From JBAZTO01 sp041661865 (GTDB lineage Bacteria; Planctomycetota; Phycisphaerae; SM23-33): 48,762 nt of DNA. This document shows, one piece after another, positions 17,227-26,392 of the stretch. The stretch is from positions 1 through 48,762 of the forward strand of contig JBAZTO010000032.1 in NCBI GenBank assembly GCA_041661865.1, read 5' to 3'. Position numbers and translations under genes: made by a program. Numbering within the stretch: position 1 is the stretch's first letter; every line of letters begins with the position of its first letter. The notes under the pieces were generated by a model, which was given only the letters and a program-made list of their open reading frames with translations, was not told where the DNA came from and ran no database searches.

Positions 17227-18507
17227 ATGCCGCCTGTAACACTCGCGATTGTAGGAGCCGGAGGCCGAGGAACGGTCGCCTATGCCAGTTACGCCCTGCA
17301 GTTCCCCGATCAGGCCCGCGTGCTGGCCGTGGCCGACCCGATCGAACATCGCCGGATGGAGTTGGCCAGGTTGCACAACATACCGGCCGAGAATATCTTC
17401 GCTGACTGGCGACAGTTGGCCCGGCGCAAGAAGCTGACTGACGCCGTCGTCATAGCCACCCAGGACGCCATGCACACCGCCCCGGCCATCGCATTGGCCA
17501 AAAAGGGCTACCACATGCTGCTGGAAAAGCCCATGGCCCCCACGCCGGCTGAGTGCCGGCGGATCGTCAAGACCGTCCTTGACAACAGGATCATTTTTGC
17601 CGTCGGCCACGTGATGCGGTACACGCCGTACACCCGGCAGATGAAGGCCATCATAGACCGCGGCGCCATCGGCGAGGTCGTCAACATCCAGCACCTGGAA
17701 CCGGTGGGTTTCTGGCACCAAGCCCACGCCTATGTCCGCGGCAAGTGGCGCAACGAGAAGGAATCCACGCCCATGCTGCTGGCCAAGAGCTGCCACGATA
17801 TGGACTGGATCAGGTACATGATGGGCCGGCGCTGCGTGAAGGTTGCCAGCTTCGGCTCACTGTTCCATTTCCGCTCCGACAAGGCCCCGGCCGGCGCGGG
17901 CACAAGGTGCCTGACCGACTGCTCGATCGAGTCGCAGTGCCCCTACTCAGCCCGGAAGATCTATCTCAACCAGGCGGAGAAGGGAGACCTCGACTGGCCC
18001 GTTTGCGCCCTGTTCAGCCTGCCCGATACCGCCGGCAAACTGGAGCAGAATGTCGAGGGCGTCAGGACCGCGTTGCTGACGGGGCCCTACGGACGATGCG
18101 TCTATCACTGCGACAACGACGTGGTGGACAACCAGGTCGTCTGCATGGAATTCGAGGGCGGCACGACGGCCAACTTCACCATGACCGCGTTCAGCCCCGG
18201 CATCGGCCGGCAGACACGCATATTCGGCACCCGAGGCTACCTCGCCGGCGACGGCAGGAACATTGAGCACTTCGACTTCCTGAGCAACGCAACCAACGTC
18301 ATCGACACCGAGACGCCCGACGGCGGCATACGTTCCGGCCATGGCGGAGGTGATTACGGTTTGATGGGATCCTTCGTGGAGGCCGTGGCGTCGAATGATC
18401 CGTCGAAGGTCTCTTCGGGCCCCCTCGAGACGCTGGAAACGCACCTGATGGGATTCGCAGCCGAACAGGGCCGGCATGGGAACAAAGTCGTAAAGATTGC
18501 CACCTAG
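17227..18507 (+). CDS. Gfo/Idh/MocA-family oxidoreductase
   Basis: A 426-residue NAD(P)-dependent enzyme. The Rossmann start is VTLAIVGAGGRGT, the catalytic-site motif LLEKPMAPT carries the EKP triad at residues 100-102, and RYTPYTRQMKAIIDRGAIG is also typical. The family oxidises sugars, inositols and sugar acids. It follows the symporter gene and may use its imported substrate; this is inference. The start at ATG 17227 has a GAAGGA-like site just upstream. The TAG stop (18505-18507) coincides with the first bases of a MITE copy, so the natural 3' end may have been altered without loss of coding. Confidence 0.9.
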   Translation: MPPVTLAIVGAGGRGTVAYASYALQFPDQARVLAVADPIEHRRMELARLHNIPAENIFADWRQLARRKKLTDAVVIATQDAMHTAPAIALAKKGYHMLLEKPMAPTPAECRRIVKTVLDNRIIFAVGHVMRYTPYTRQMKAIIDRGAIGEVVNIQHLEPVGFWHQAHAYVRGKWRNEKESTPMLLAKSCHDMDWIRYMMGRRCVKVASFGSLFHFRSDKAPAGAGTRCLTDCSIESQCPYSARKIYLNQAEKGDLDWPVCALFSLPDTAGKLEQNVEGVRTALLTGPYGRCVYHCDNDVVDNQVVCMEFEGGTTANFTMTAFSPGIGRQTRIFGTRGYLAGDGRNIEHFDFLSNATNVIDTETPDGGIRSGHGGGDYGLMGSFVEAVASNDPSKVSSGPLETLETHLMGFAAEQGRHGNKVVKIAT

Positions 18508-18577
18508 TACTCTGTCGCAAATGAAGCGATGGGTGCCACCGGCTGCGTCGTGTGCAGCCGTGCATAGTGTCGGCGCT
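18505..18577 (+). mobile_element. MITE-like element, truncated copy B
   Basis: Starts TAGTACTCTGTCGC and matches the reverse strand of the 36110-36239 copy for about 73 bp, including the hairpin arms GGCTGC/GCAGCC. It then stops matching. The gap 18508-18942 holds this remnant and a weak hairpin CCC-A-CTGC/GCAG-GGG followed by CTTTATT (18672-18696). No gene is visible. Confidence 0.75.
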
Positions 18578-18788
18578 GTAGCGAGGCGTAATCCGTCAGC
18601 GGGCTTGCGGGCAAGGGCGCATCGGAAAATGTGGCGGTTGTCTGTTAAGCCCTTGGGATTTTCCTGACTATCCCACTGCAATGCAGGGGCTTTATTGCGG
18701 GGCGACTGTGAGATGTGCCACAATCCGACGTCGCACCTCGCGAGCAGGGCAAGGAAGTGGGCAGAATTAGGGCTGAAAAAAAGTTACA

Positions 18789-18818
18789 TGGACTCGCCGG
18801 CCACCCAAGCGATAGAAT
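18789..18818 (+). promoter_or_regulatory. Possible promoter of the ferritin-like/hydrogenase cluster
   Basis: TGGACT (18789-18794, four of six matches to -35) and TAGAAT (18813-18818, five of six matches to -10) are separated by 18 bp, about 124 bp before ATG 18943. No -24/-12 sigma-54 site was seen upstream of the ferritin-like or hydrogenase genes. Confidence 0.3.
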
Positions 18819-18942
18819 GGTACACGATCGGACGCCGTGGCCTGTCCAGTCCTATCGAGGCCGTCGCGCGGCGTCTATCAAGCGATTCAGCTGCACCTGT
18901 TGGATTCCGGCTTCAAGCGTTCGAGATGAAGGGACCACGATC

Positions 18943-19434
18943 ATGGGTATTCTTTTCAGCGCGGACGAGGTGCTGGCTGTCGCCCAGATCATTGAGATCA
19001 ACGGGGTCCATTTCTACGAGCATGCGGCAACACTGGCGCCGGCAGGTGAGCCCCGCGATCTGCTAAACGAACTGGCGCGCTGGGAGCAAACCCACGAACG
19101 CACGTTCGCGGACATGAGGAGGCTCCTCTCGCAGGGCGAGAAGGACTCGGGCGTCTTCGATCCCAACGACGAGACCGCTCTCTACCTTCAGGCGTTGGCG
19201 GACACGAAAGTTTTCGATCCCAAAGCGGACGTGGCTGCCCGGCTGGGGGCCAAGCCCGACTTTCGGGACATCCTGACCCTCGCCATTGGGATGGAAAAGG
19301 AGTCCATCGTTTTCTATGTGGGCATGAAGGACATGGTGCCAGCCTCCCTGGGCCAGTCGCGGGTGGACGCGATTCTCAAGGAGGAAATGAGCCATCTGAC
19401 GATGCTTCATCGCCAGTTGCAGCGGTTGAGGTAG
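18943..19434 (+). CDS. Ferritin-like diiron protein (rubrerythrin-type)
   Basis: A 163-residue helical protein. Ligand-type motifs appear in two helix pairs: INGVHFYEHAA and RWEQTHERTFADM, then MEKESIVFYVGMKDM and LKEEMSHLTMLHRQL. That is the ExxH-containing pattern of rubrerythrins, which reduce peroxide. There is no C-terminal rubredoxin domain (no CxxC pair), so it depends on an external electron donor. The open frame extends upstream to 18715, but those residues are not ferritin-like, and AGGGA lies ten bases before ATG 18943. It sits 100 bp before the hydrogenase genes on the same strand, which suggests oxygen or redox protection of that enzyme. Confidence 0.8.
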   Translation: MGILFSADEVLAVAQIIEINGVHFYEHAATLAPAGEPRDLLNELARWEQTHERTFADMRRLLSQGEKDSGVFDPNDETALYLQALADTKVFDPKADVAARLGAKPDFRDILTLAIGMEKESIVFYVGMKDMVPASLGQSRVDAILKEEMSHLTMLHRQLQRLR

Positions 19435-19534
19435 CGGCCCGCGGGCATGCACCGGCGGCCAGGCTGAAAAGCGACATATCATCGTGCGCCCGGATGCGAG
19501 CCGTTTCAACGGCTTGGCGGCACAGGAGATGTGA

Positions 19535-20566
19535 ATGAGCGTCAAAAAGCTTTCACCGCCCGAACTGGAGCGATGGGTGCAGTCCCTGATCCATCGCCAC
19601 CGCGTTTTTGGCCCGCAGGCCAAGTCCAATCGTTTCGTCTATGAGTTGCTTATGGCCGCCGCGGATTTGCGCCTCGACCACGACGTGACGATCCTGCCGC
19701 CCAGGAAATTCCTGCTCCCGCCTTGCGAGGCGCTATCACACTTCACGCGAGCGGGCGACTTTCAGCCGGTGTTCGACGGCCGGCCGATGGTGCTTTTCGG
19801 CGTGCATCCCTATGACGTGGCCGCCATCGCCCAGATGGACAAGTACTTCGGGCAGGACAACCCCGACGCCCACTACCTGGAGCGGCGGAAGAGCACGACA
19901 CTCGTCGCGTGCGACGTGCAGAACCCGTCAGCCAACGTCTTTGCCGCCAGCATGGGCACGGCCACGGTGAAAGAGGGATTCGACCTGCTGCTGACGCGGA
20001 TCGGCGGCGTGTATCTGGCGGATTCGCGCACGCCCGCCGGCGACGCACTGCTGGCTGAAGCGGGCGATTTGCGGGACGCCGACGCACTGGACCTGGCCCG
20101 ACGCGATCAACTCTGGCTGGATGCGGGCAAGTTATTGGGTCGGCGTGCCCTCAATTGCCGGCTCGACCAACTGCCGGCCTTGCTGGAAAAGTCCTACGAG
20201 CATCCGGTCTGGCGGGAGAAGTCCAAGATGTGCTACTCCTGCGGTTCGTGCGTGATGGTCTGCCCCTCGTGCTTCTGCTTCGACGTCCAGGACGAAGTGA
20301 ACTGGGACACCCAGGGTGGCACGCGGAGCCGGCGATGGGATAGCTGTATGCTGGCGGACTTCGCGAGGGTGGCCGGGGGGCACAACTTCCGCAAGCACCG
20401 GGCGGAGCGATACCGCCATCGCTTCTACCGCAAGGGCAAGTATTTGAGCGACCGCTGCGGGTTCGTCGCCTGCGTCGGGTGCGGCCGATGCGCGACGGCC
20501 TGCACCACCCACATTGCCGACCCCGTGGACTTGTACAACAGGCTGTTGGAGAACAACGATGGCTGA
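19535..20566 (+). CDS. NiFe hydrogenase (group 3b type) beta subunit, ferredoxin-like
   Basis: A 343-residue electron-transfer subunit like HydB/ShyB of sulfhydrogenase I. Its C-terminal half carries two [4Fe-4S]-type Cys clusters, CYSCGSCVMVCPSCFCFDV and CVGCGRCATACTTHI. The N-terminal half (to about residue 200) is the variable domain of this family, with MVLFGVHPYDVAAIAQMDKYF. It would pass electrons between the FAD/NAD subunit and the small subunit. An AGGAG-type site (ACAGGAGATG) sits before ATG 19535. Its last eight bases overlap the start of the gamma subunit, indicating translational coupling. Confidence 0.9.
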   Translation: MSVKKLSPPELERWVQSLIHRHRVFGPQAKSNRFVYELLMAAADLRLDHDVTILPPRKFLLPPCEALSHFTRAGDFQPVFDGRPMVLFGVHPYDVAAIAQMDKYFGQDNPDAHYLERRKSTTLVACDVQNPSANVFAASMGTATVKEGFDLLLTRIGGVYLADSRTPAGDALLAEAGDLRDADALDLARRDQLWLDAGKLLGRRALNCRLDQLPALLEKSYEHPVWREKSKMCYSCGSCVMVCPSCFCFDVQDEVNWDTQGGTRSRRWDSCMLADFARVAGGHNFRKHRAERYRHRFYRKGKYLSDRCGFVACVGCGRCATACTTHIADPVDLYNRLLENNDG

Positions 20567-21398
20567 CGTATCCAAAGTCAAGGACCTGTATCTGCCGCGG
20601 CCGGCCAGCGTGGTTTCCAGGGAGATGATGACATCGACGGAGACCCTCTTCGACGTGCGGCTGGATTCCGGCCAGGAACTCGACCACTGGCCTGGGCAGT
20701 TTGTCGAAGTGACCGTGCCGGGCTTCGGCGAGGCCCCGATCTCGGTGTCCTCTTCGCCGGATCGAAAGGGCGGTTTCCATTTGGTGGTCCGCAAGACGGG
20801 CCGGGTGACGGCGGCGATGCATGATTGCCCCGAGGGGACCACGCTGGGCATCCGCGGGCCCTTTGGCACGCATTTCCCCGTCGATGGCGCGATGCGGGGG
20901 CGCGACGTTGTCTTCATCGCGGGCGGGATCGGACTGGCCCCGCTGCGGTCGGCCATCCAATACGTGCTGGAGCATCGTAAGGACTACGGCAGGGTGTCGA
21001 TCCTGTATGGCACCAGGATGCCGTCGGAGCGGCTGTTTGTCGACGAATTGACCCATTGGACGCGTCGCGACGACGTGGAGTTGCTGGAGACGGTCGATCG
21101 CTCGGACGGCCAGTGGAAAGGGACGGTGGGCGTCATCACCACGCTGATCCCGAAGGTGAAGATCGACCCGGCCAAGACCCTCGTGGTCGCCTGTGGCCCA
21201 CCGGTCATGTACAAGTTCGTGATCCTCAGTTTGTATGACGTGGGGCTGAGCGACGAAAGCATTTACGTGTCCCTCGAGCGGCGGATGAAATGCGGCGTGG
21301 GCAAGTGCGGCCACTGCCAGATCAACGGGCTTTATGCCTGCACCGACGGCCCGGTCTTCAAGTACGCCGACATTCTGCACGTGCAGGAGGCCATCTGA
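20559..21398 (+). CDS. NiFe hydrogenase gamma subunit, FAD/NAD(P)-binding
   Basis: A 279-residue diaphorase subunit like HydG/ShyC. The FAD domain includes WPGQFVEVTVPGFGEAPISVSS; the NAD(P) domain has FIAGGIGLAPLRSAIQY; a C-terminal [2Fe-2S] site is in CGVGKCGHCQINGLYAC. The Arg/Ser-type flavin motif and GGIGLAPLR place it in the ferredoxin-reductase family. It links the enzyme to NAD(P)H. ATG 20559 is chosen because it overlaps the beta stop and begins a sensible N-terminus (MADVSKVKDLYLP). The delta gene starts at 21398 in a TGATG overlap. Confidence 0.92.
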   Translation: MADVSKVKDLYLPRPASVVSREMMTSTETLFDVRLDSGQELDHWPGQFVEVTVPGFGEAPISVSSSPDRKGGFHLVVRKTGRVTAAMHDCPEGTTLGIRGPFGTHFPVDGAMRGRDVVFIAGGIGLAPLRSAIQYVLEHRKDYGRVSILYGTRMPSERLFVDELTHWTRRDDVELLETVDRSDGQWKGTVGVITTLIPKVKIDPAKTLVVACGPPVMYKFVILSLYDVGLSDESIYVSLERRMKCGVGKCGHCQINGLYACTDGPVFKYADILHVQEAI

Positions 21399-22165
21399 TG
21401 GGCAAACCGCGAGTGGCGATTTTCGACTTCGCCTGCTGCGAAGGCTGCCAACTCCAGATCGTCAACATGGAGGAGGAAATCCTCCAACTGCTGTCGCTGG
21501 TGGAGCCGGTGGAGTGGCGCGAGGCGATCAGCGACCAGAGCCAGGACTATGACATCGCGATCATCGAAGGCTCGATTACCCGCCCGGAAGACGAGGCCCG
21601 CGTAAAGGCGATCCGCCAGCGCGCCAAGGTGCTGGGAGCCATCGGCGCGTGCGCGACCCTGGGCGGAGTGAACAAGCTCAAGAACAGTTTCGACTTGCAG
21701 GAGGCCGCCCGGTGCGTCTACGGCAAGGCTTCTGAAATGCCGCACCTGGCCGGCGCGATCTATCCGGCCAAGGCGGTTCGCGAAGTGGTTCCAGTGGACT
21801 TCGAGGTGCAGGGCTGCCCGATGACGCGGCGGGAGTTTGCCTACGCAATCAAGTGCCTGGTGATGGGGACGCGCCCGGTCACGCCCAACTACCCTGTCTG
21901 CGTGGAGTGCAAGATGCGCGAGACGGTGTGCCGGTATGAGTACAACGAGATCTGCCTGGGCGTGATAACACGCGCCGGCTGCAACGCGCCTTGCCCCGCC
22001 GGCGGGCTGTGGTGCTTCGGCTGCCGGGGACTGGTGGACGACCCCAACGTCAACGCGGCCAAGGACATCATGGACAAATACGGCAAGACGGTGGACGATC
22101 TGAGAAGCAGGATGCAATTGTTCAACAATACCCACCCGGAGGTCCATCCGTGCCCAAGGTTATAA
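21398..22165 (+). CDS. NiFe hydrogenase delta (small) subunit
   Basis: A 255-residue small subunit with the Cys set for the electron-chain clusters: FDFACCEGCQLQI at the N-terminus, IGACATLGG, VQGCPMTRREF, CVECKMRETVC and CNAPCPAGGLWCFGC. It carries electrons from the active site in the large subunit towards the beta and gamma subunits. The start in TGATG overlap with gamma and the 16-bp overlap of its end with the GTG start of the alpha gene show one polycistronic unit. Length and Cys order match group 3b delta subunits. Confidence 0.93.
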   Translation: MGKPRVAIFDFACCEGCQLQIVNMEEEILQLLSLVEPVEWREAISDQSQDYDIAIIEGSITRPEDEARVKAIRQRAKVLGAIGACATLGGVNKLKNSFDLQEAARCVYGKASEMPHLAGAIYPAKAVREVVPVDFEVQGCPMTRREFAYAIKCLVMGTRPVTPNYPVCVECKMRETVCRYEYNEICLGVITRAGCNAPCPAGGLWCFGCRGLVDDPNVNAAKDIMDKYGKTVDDLRSRMQLFNNTHPEVHPCPRL

Positions 22166-23429
22166 ATATCGACGTCCATCATGTTACTCGCATCGAGGGC
22201 CACGGGAACATTCACGTCCAGGCGGTCGACGGCGTGGTGCGGAAGGTGGAGTGCAGGTGCCGGAGGCTCCGCGGTTCTTTGAGGCGATGGTCCGCGGCCG
22301 AAGTTGGGAAGACATTCAGACGGTGGTGTGCCGCATCTGCGGCATCTGCTCGTTCGCGCACTCGCTGGCGGCCATCAAGGCCGTCGAGCACGCATTTTCC
22401 GTCGAGGTTTCGCCCCAGAGCGATCTTCTTCGCGTATTGGCCTATGGCGGCGAGCAACTCGAGAGTCACGTGCTGCACGTGGGCTACCTGGCGGCGCCGG
22501 ACCTGCTGGGCGTCAAGTCGGTGATACCACTGGTCAGTTCACACCCAGAGGTTGTGGGGGCGGTCATGCGGGCCCACCGCCTGGGCAACGACTGGATGGA
22601 AATGCTGGGGGGCAGGCGGACGCACCCGGTTTCGTTCCGGGTAGGGGGCCTGGGCCGCCTGCCGAGCGAGTCGCAACTTCGCGAGCTTCAGGATCGCCTG
22701 CGGAAGATTGTGCCCGACCTGGCGCTGATCGCGCAGACGGTGGCGAGCCTGGCTCACAAGCTGCCGGACTTCCAGCGGCCGACGGAGTACGTGGCCCTGT
22801 CGCACCCGGGCACATACACCTTTTATCACGGCCAGATCGCCAGCACCGACACCCGCGAGAAGCTGCCGGTGGATCGCTTTGAGGAAATTGCCAATGAGTA
22901 CGTCGTCGCGCAGTCCACGGCCAAGTGGGCCAAGTGGCACCGCGATTCGTACGCCGTGGGCGCTTTGGCGCGGTTCAAGCTCAATTCGGCGCACCTGCAT
23001 CCGCTGGCGGCGCAGACGGCCAGGCTGCTGGGCCTGGCGAGCGACTGCTGCAACCCCTACATGAACAGTGTGGCGCAGGTGGTGGAGGCGGTGGAAGTGG
23101 TGGAGGCCTCGATCGAGATGATCGATGCGCTGCTGACGGCCGGGCTGCGGGCCGAGTCGCCGCGAAAGGTTCGTCCGCGCGCGGGCACGGGCGCCGGCGC
23201 GGTGGAGGCCCCTCGCGGCACGCTGTTCCACAAGTACACCTTCGACGAACGCGGAATATGCGTGGCCGCCAACATATGCATCCCGACCAACCAGAATCAC
23301 GGGAACATTCAGAAGGATTTCGAGGCGATCCTGCCAAAAATATTAGACCGCGGCGAGGCCGAAGTTCGGCTGATGCTGGAGATGCTGGTGCGGGCGTACG
23401 ATCCGTGCGTGTCCTGCTCGACACATTAG
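22150..23429 (+). CDS. NiFe hydrogenase alpha (large, catalytic) subunit, with one-base frameshift
   Basis: The catalytic subunit. Reading starts at GTG 22150 with the conserved VTRIEGHGNIHVQAVDGVVRKVE, then breaks near 22253. After a -1 shift it continues EAPRFFEAMVRGRSWE and keeps every later family motif, including the first metal-ligand motif CRICGICSFAH. A single missing G (expected TGG CAG, seen TGC AG) explains the break. Read from GTG 22251 alone it would be a 392-residue protein lacking its first 34 residues. The C-terminus is DPCVSCSTH, the second metal-ligand motif, directly followed by TAG. The extension normally removed by a maturation protease is absent. Group 3b by partner genes and motifs. 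The frameshift may be an assembly error. Confidence 0.85.
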
Positions 23430-23451
23430 AATAGCCATCAAAGGTAGGCGA

Positions 23452-25467
23452 ATGCTGAAGTTCAAACTCATAAAGTGGTTCGTGGGCCTGGTGCTGGTGT
23501 TCGGGGCGATGTCGACTCTCCTGGGCATACGGATGATCGAGCAGCGCGTTGTTCAGGAGGCCCAGACGCGCGTTCGCTACGACCTTAGTAGCGCCTGGTC
23601 GGTGTACCAGTCGCAGCTGCGCTCGATGGAAACGATTGTCAGGCTTACGGCCGTGCGCGGTCCGCTGGTCGAGGCCTGCAACGGCCAGAAGTGGCAGGAT
23701 TCGGCCGCCTGGGAGGAAGTCCGCGGCCTGCTGGGCAAGGTAAAGCTGGATTTCAACCTGGACTTTCTGGCGGTAGTGACGCCGGAGGGCCAGGTGGTCG
23801 TGCGGGCCTGCCCGCCTTATCGCCAGGGCGACTATCGCTCGTCGCAGCCGATTGTCGCACAGGCACTTTCGGGGACGGCCGCTTCAGGCACGGTGGTCGT
23901 TTCGCGGGAGGAACTGGCGCAAGAGGCCGACGGCCTGGTGGATCGCGCTTTCTTGACGCTCCAGGAGACCCCGCACGCTCCTCCGACGCCCAAAGCCAGT
24001 GAAGACCGCGGCATGGTCATGCTGGCCGCCGCTCCGATTGAAAAGAACGGCAAGGTCATTGGGGCGATTTATGCCGGCACGTTGCTCAATCGCAACCAGG
24101 CCTTTGTCGACCGCATTCAGAGCATCGTGTTTGGTTCGGAGGCCTACCAGGGCGCGCCGACGGGCACGGTAACGGTTTTCCTGGCCGACACGCGCGTAGC
24201 CACGACCGTCCGGCTGGCCAACGGCAACCGCGCTATCGGCACGCGGGTTTCTCAGCAGGTGGCGGACCGCGTGCTCGACAATGGCGGAAGCTGGGTGGAT
24301 CGTGCGTTCGTGGTGCAGGATTGGTACCTGACGGCTTACGACCCTATCCGCGACCCGCGAGGCAGCGTGATCGGCATGCTGTACGTGGGCACGCTGGAGC
24401 GGCCTTTCCGCGATCTGAGCCGCGGGATGATCATGCACTACTCGGTGCTGGTGGGCATCGCGCTGCTGCCCGCCCTGATCCTGGCCATGTTCATTGCCGG
24501 GCGCATTGCCCGCCCGCTGCACCGCCTGGCCCAGGAGGCCAAGAAGATGCAAAGCGGCCAGCCGCACGAGTCGGTGGAGGCAGAGCACACCTGCGACGAG
24601 ACGGCCAGCCTGATTCTCGCGTTCAACGAGATGGCCGACACGCTGGCCCGCCGAGAGGAGCAATTGAAGGAGGCCAACGACCGCCTCAGCCAGGCCAACG
24701 AATCGCTCAAGGCGGTCAACGCGCATTACATGGAAACGCTCCAGTTTGTCTCGCATGAACTCAACAGCCCGTTGTCGTCCATCATGAGTTACACGTACAC
24801 GCTGCGGCAACGGCGGCTGGGCGACTTGACCGACAAGCAGCAGAGCGCCCTGGACGCCATCAGTGGCAGCTCGAGGCGGATTCTCGAGATGATCCGCCAC
24901 TACCTGAACCTCGCGCGGATCGAAAGCGGCGAGATGCACCCGATGCCCACCCGCGTGCAACTCCGCGAGGACGTGATCTCTCCGCTGCTGGCGTCGCTGG
25001 GTTCGGACCTCAAGGCCCGCGACCTGCACGTGGAGGATTTCGTCAGCCCCGACGTAGTACTCCACACCGACCTCAACATGACGCGCGAGGTGTTTGAGAA
25101 CCTGCTCAGCAACGCCATCAAGTATGGCCGGCCCGGCGGGCGGATCACGCTGAGTTGCCAGGCCAACGGGCCGTGGGCGCAGTGCCGTGTTCGTAACGAA
25201 GGCGAGGGGATCCCTAACGACAAGCTGGGCGAACTGTTCCAGAAATTCTCGCGCGTGGAACTGGGCGACTCGCGGGGGGCCGCGCGCGGCACCGGGTTGG
25301 GATTGTTCATCTGTCGCAAGATCATCGAATCCCACGGAGGAACCATCCGGGTGGAGTCGGAAGTGGGACAATGGACCGAGTTCCAATGCATGTTTCCCCT
25401 CGTCGACGGCTCGGCGGCAGCCAGGCCTTCGGGGCGGGTTGAGGAAGAATCCAATCGTGTTGGCTGA
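23452..25467 (+). CDS. Sensor histidine kinase with extracytoplasmic Cache-type domain
   Basis: A 671-residue membrane kinase. TM1 is about residues 5-25. An extracytoplasmic domain of about 300 residues (30-325) has Cache-like segments such as LNRNQAFVDRIQSIVFG and GTRVSQQVADRVLDNGGSWVDRA. TM2 is about 329-350, followed by HAMP (GRIARPLHRLAQEAKKMQ), a coiled linker, HisKA with phospho-acceptor His435 in FVSHELNSPLSSI, and an ATPase domain (NLLSNAIKYG, GTGLGLFICRKII). It lies 22 bp after the hydrogenase alpha stop on the same strand and just before a receiver protein, so it may read out the cell's redox or substrate state for this cluster. The ligand is unknown. Confidence 0.9.
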   Translation: MLKFKLIKWFVGLVLVFGAMSTLLGIRMIEQRVVQEAQTRVRYDLSSAWSVYQSQLRSMETIVRLTAVRGPLVEACNGQKWQDSAAWEEVRGLLGKVKLDFNLDFLAVVTPEGQVVVRACPPYRQGDYRSSQPIVAQALSGTAASGTVVVSREELAQEADGLVDRAFLTLQETPHAPPTPKASEDRGMVMLAAAPIEKNGKVIGAIYAGTLLNRNQAFVDRIQSIVFGSEAYQGAPTGTVTVFLADTRVATTVRLANGNRAIGTRVSQQVADRVLDNGGSWVDRAFVVQDWYLTAYDPIRDPRGSVIGMLYVGTLERPFRDLSRGMIMHYSVLVGIALLPALILAMFIAGRIARPLHRLAQEAKKMQSGQPHESVEAEHTCDETASLILAFNEMADTLARREEQLKEANDRLSQANESLKAVNAHYMETLQFVSHELNSPLSSIMSYTYTLRQRRLGDLTDKQQSALDAISGSSRRILEMIRHYLNLARIESGEMHPMPTRVQLREDVISPLLASLGSDLKARDLHVEDFVSPDVVLHTDLNMTREVFENLLSNAIKYGRPGGRITLSCQANGPWAQCRVRNEGEGIPNDKLGELFQKFSRVELGDSRGAARGTGLGLFICRKIIESHGGTIRVESEVGQWTEFQCMFPLVDGSAAARPSGRVEEESNRVG

Positions 25468-25510
25468 GCATCGAGACGCCAAGAGCATGTCTCGAAGATA
25501 GGAGACACCG

Positions 25511-26362
25511 ATGAGTGGAAAGCAGACAATCCTGTTGGTTGACGACGACGTGGATTTTGTCAAGTCCACCACCGACTTTCTGGAGGCCCACGGTTACACC
25601 GTCCTCTCCGCGCATGACGGCGAGGCGGGATTTGAACTGGCCCGGAAAAAGCGGCCTGACTTGATGATCCTGGACGTCATGATGGCCACCAAGACCGAGG
25701 GGTTTGAAGTCGCCAGAAAAATCCCCGAGTGTCCCGACCTGCGGACGATGCCGGTGCTGCTGGTGACGGGCGTCCGCCGCGAGATGCAATTGGGATTTCG
25801 CCTGGAGCCTGACGAGACCTGGCTGCCGGTGAGCCGGGTGATGGAAAAGCCGATTGACCCGGGCGTGTTCATCGCAACCGTGGAGGAACTGCTGCGCCGG
25901 CGCGGCGAGATGGACCTTAGGTTCGCCCAGGCCCGCACCGTGCGGGACATGCTCGCGGCCAAGAGTTCCGCCTTGTGGACGGCCAAGCCCGAAACGACGG
26001 TCTTCGAGGCCATCGACATGATGCACACTTACCGCGTGTCCTCGCTCCTGGTGGTCGAGAGCGATCACTTGAGGGGCATCTGCACGGACCAAGACTGTGC
26101 CCGCAAGGTGATCCTGGAGGGCCTGAACGCCAAGACAACGCTCGTGCGGGACGTGATGACGGCCCACGTGATTACGGTCTCGCAGGATCAGAGCATCGAA
26201 GAATGCATGTCCTTGATGACGCACAAGCGCATCCGACACCTTCCGGTGGTGGATGGCGAGAAGCTCGTGGGCATCGTTTCCATCGGCGATGTGGTGCGTT
26301 CGGTGCTGACGGCAAAAGACTTTGTCATCTCACAGTTGGAGAACTACATCTCCTCCGGTTGA
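25511..26362 (+). CDS. Response regulator with receiver domain and two CBS domains
   Basis: A 283-residue protein. The receiver (residues 1-130) has ILLVDDDVDF with the acidic pocket, phospho-acceptor Asp55 in LMILDVMM, and the switch Lys in VMEKPIDP. Two CBS domains follow (about 150-280): FEAIDMMHTYRVSSLLVV and SIEECMSLMTHKRIRHLPVVDGEKLVGIVSIGDVV. It has no DNA-binding domain, so output is likely through a protein or nucleotide-binding partner; CBS pairs often bind adenine nucleotides. It begins 43 bp after the kinase and is its probable partner. Start supported by AGGAG nine bases upstream of ATG 25511. Confidence 0.9.
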   Translation: MSGKQTILLVDDDVDFVKSTTDFLEAHGYTVLSAHDGEAGFELARKKRPDLMILDVMMATKTEGFEVARKIPECPDLRTMPVLLVTGVRREMQLGFRLEPDETWLPVSRVMEKPIDPGVFIATVEELLRRRGEMDLRFAQARTVRDMLAAKSSALWTAKPETTVFEAIDMMHTYRVSSLLVVESDHLRGICTDQDCARKVILEGLNAKTTLVRDVMTAHVITVSQDQSIEECMSLMTHKRIRHLPVVDGEKLVGIVSIGDVVRSVLTAKDFVISQLENYISSG

Positions 26363-26392
26363 CGGCCGGATGGGCGCGGCGGCTGGGGTAGT

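Noticed and set aside
22246..22260. Programmed frameshift in the hydrogenase large subunit
   Set aside because: The break has no slippery X-XXY-YYZ heptamer and no following stem that I can see, and hydrogenase genes are not known to use one. A missing base is simpler.
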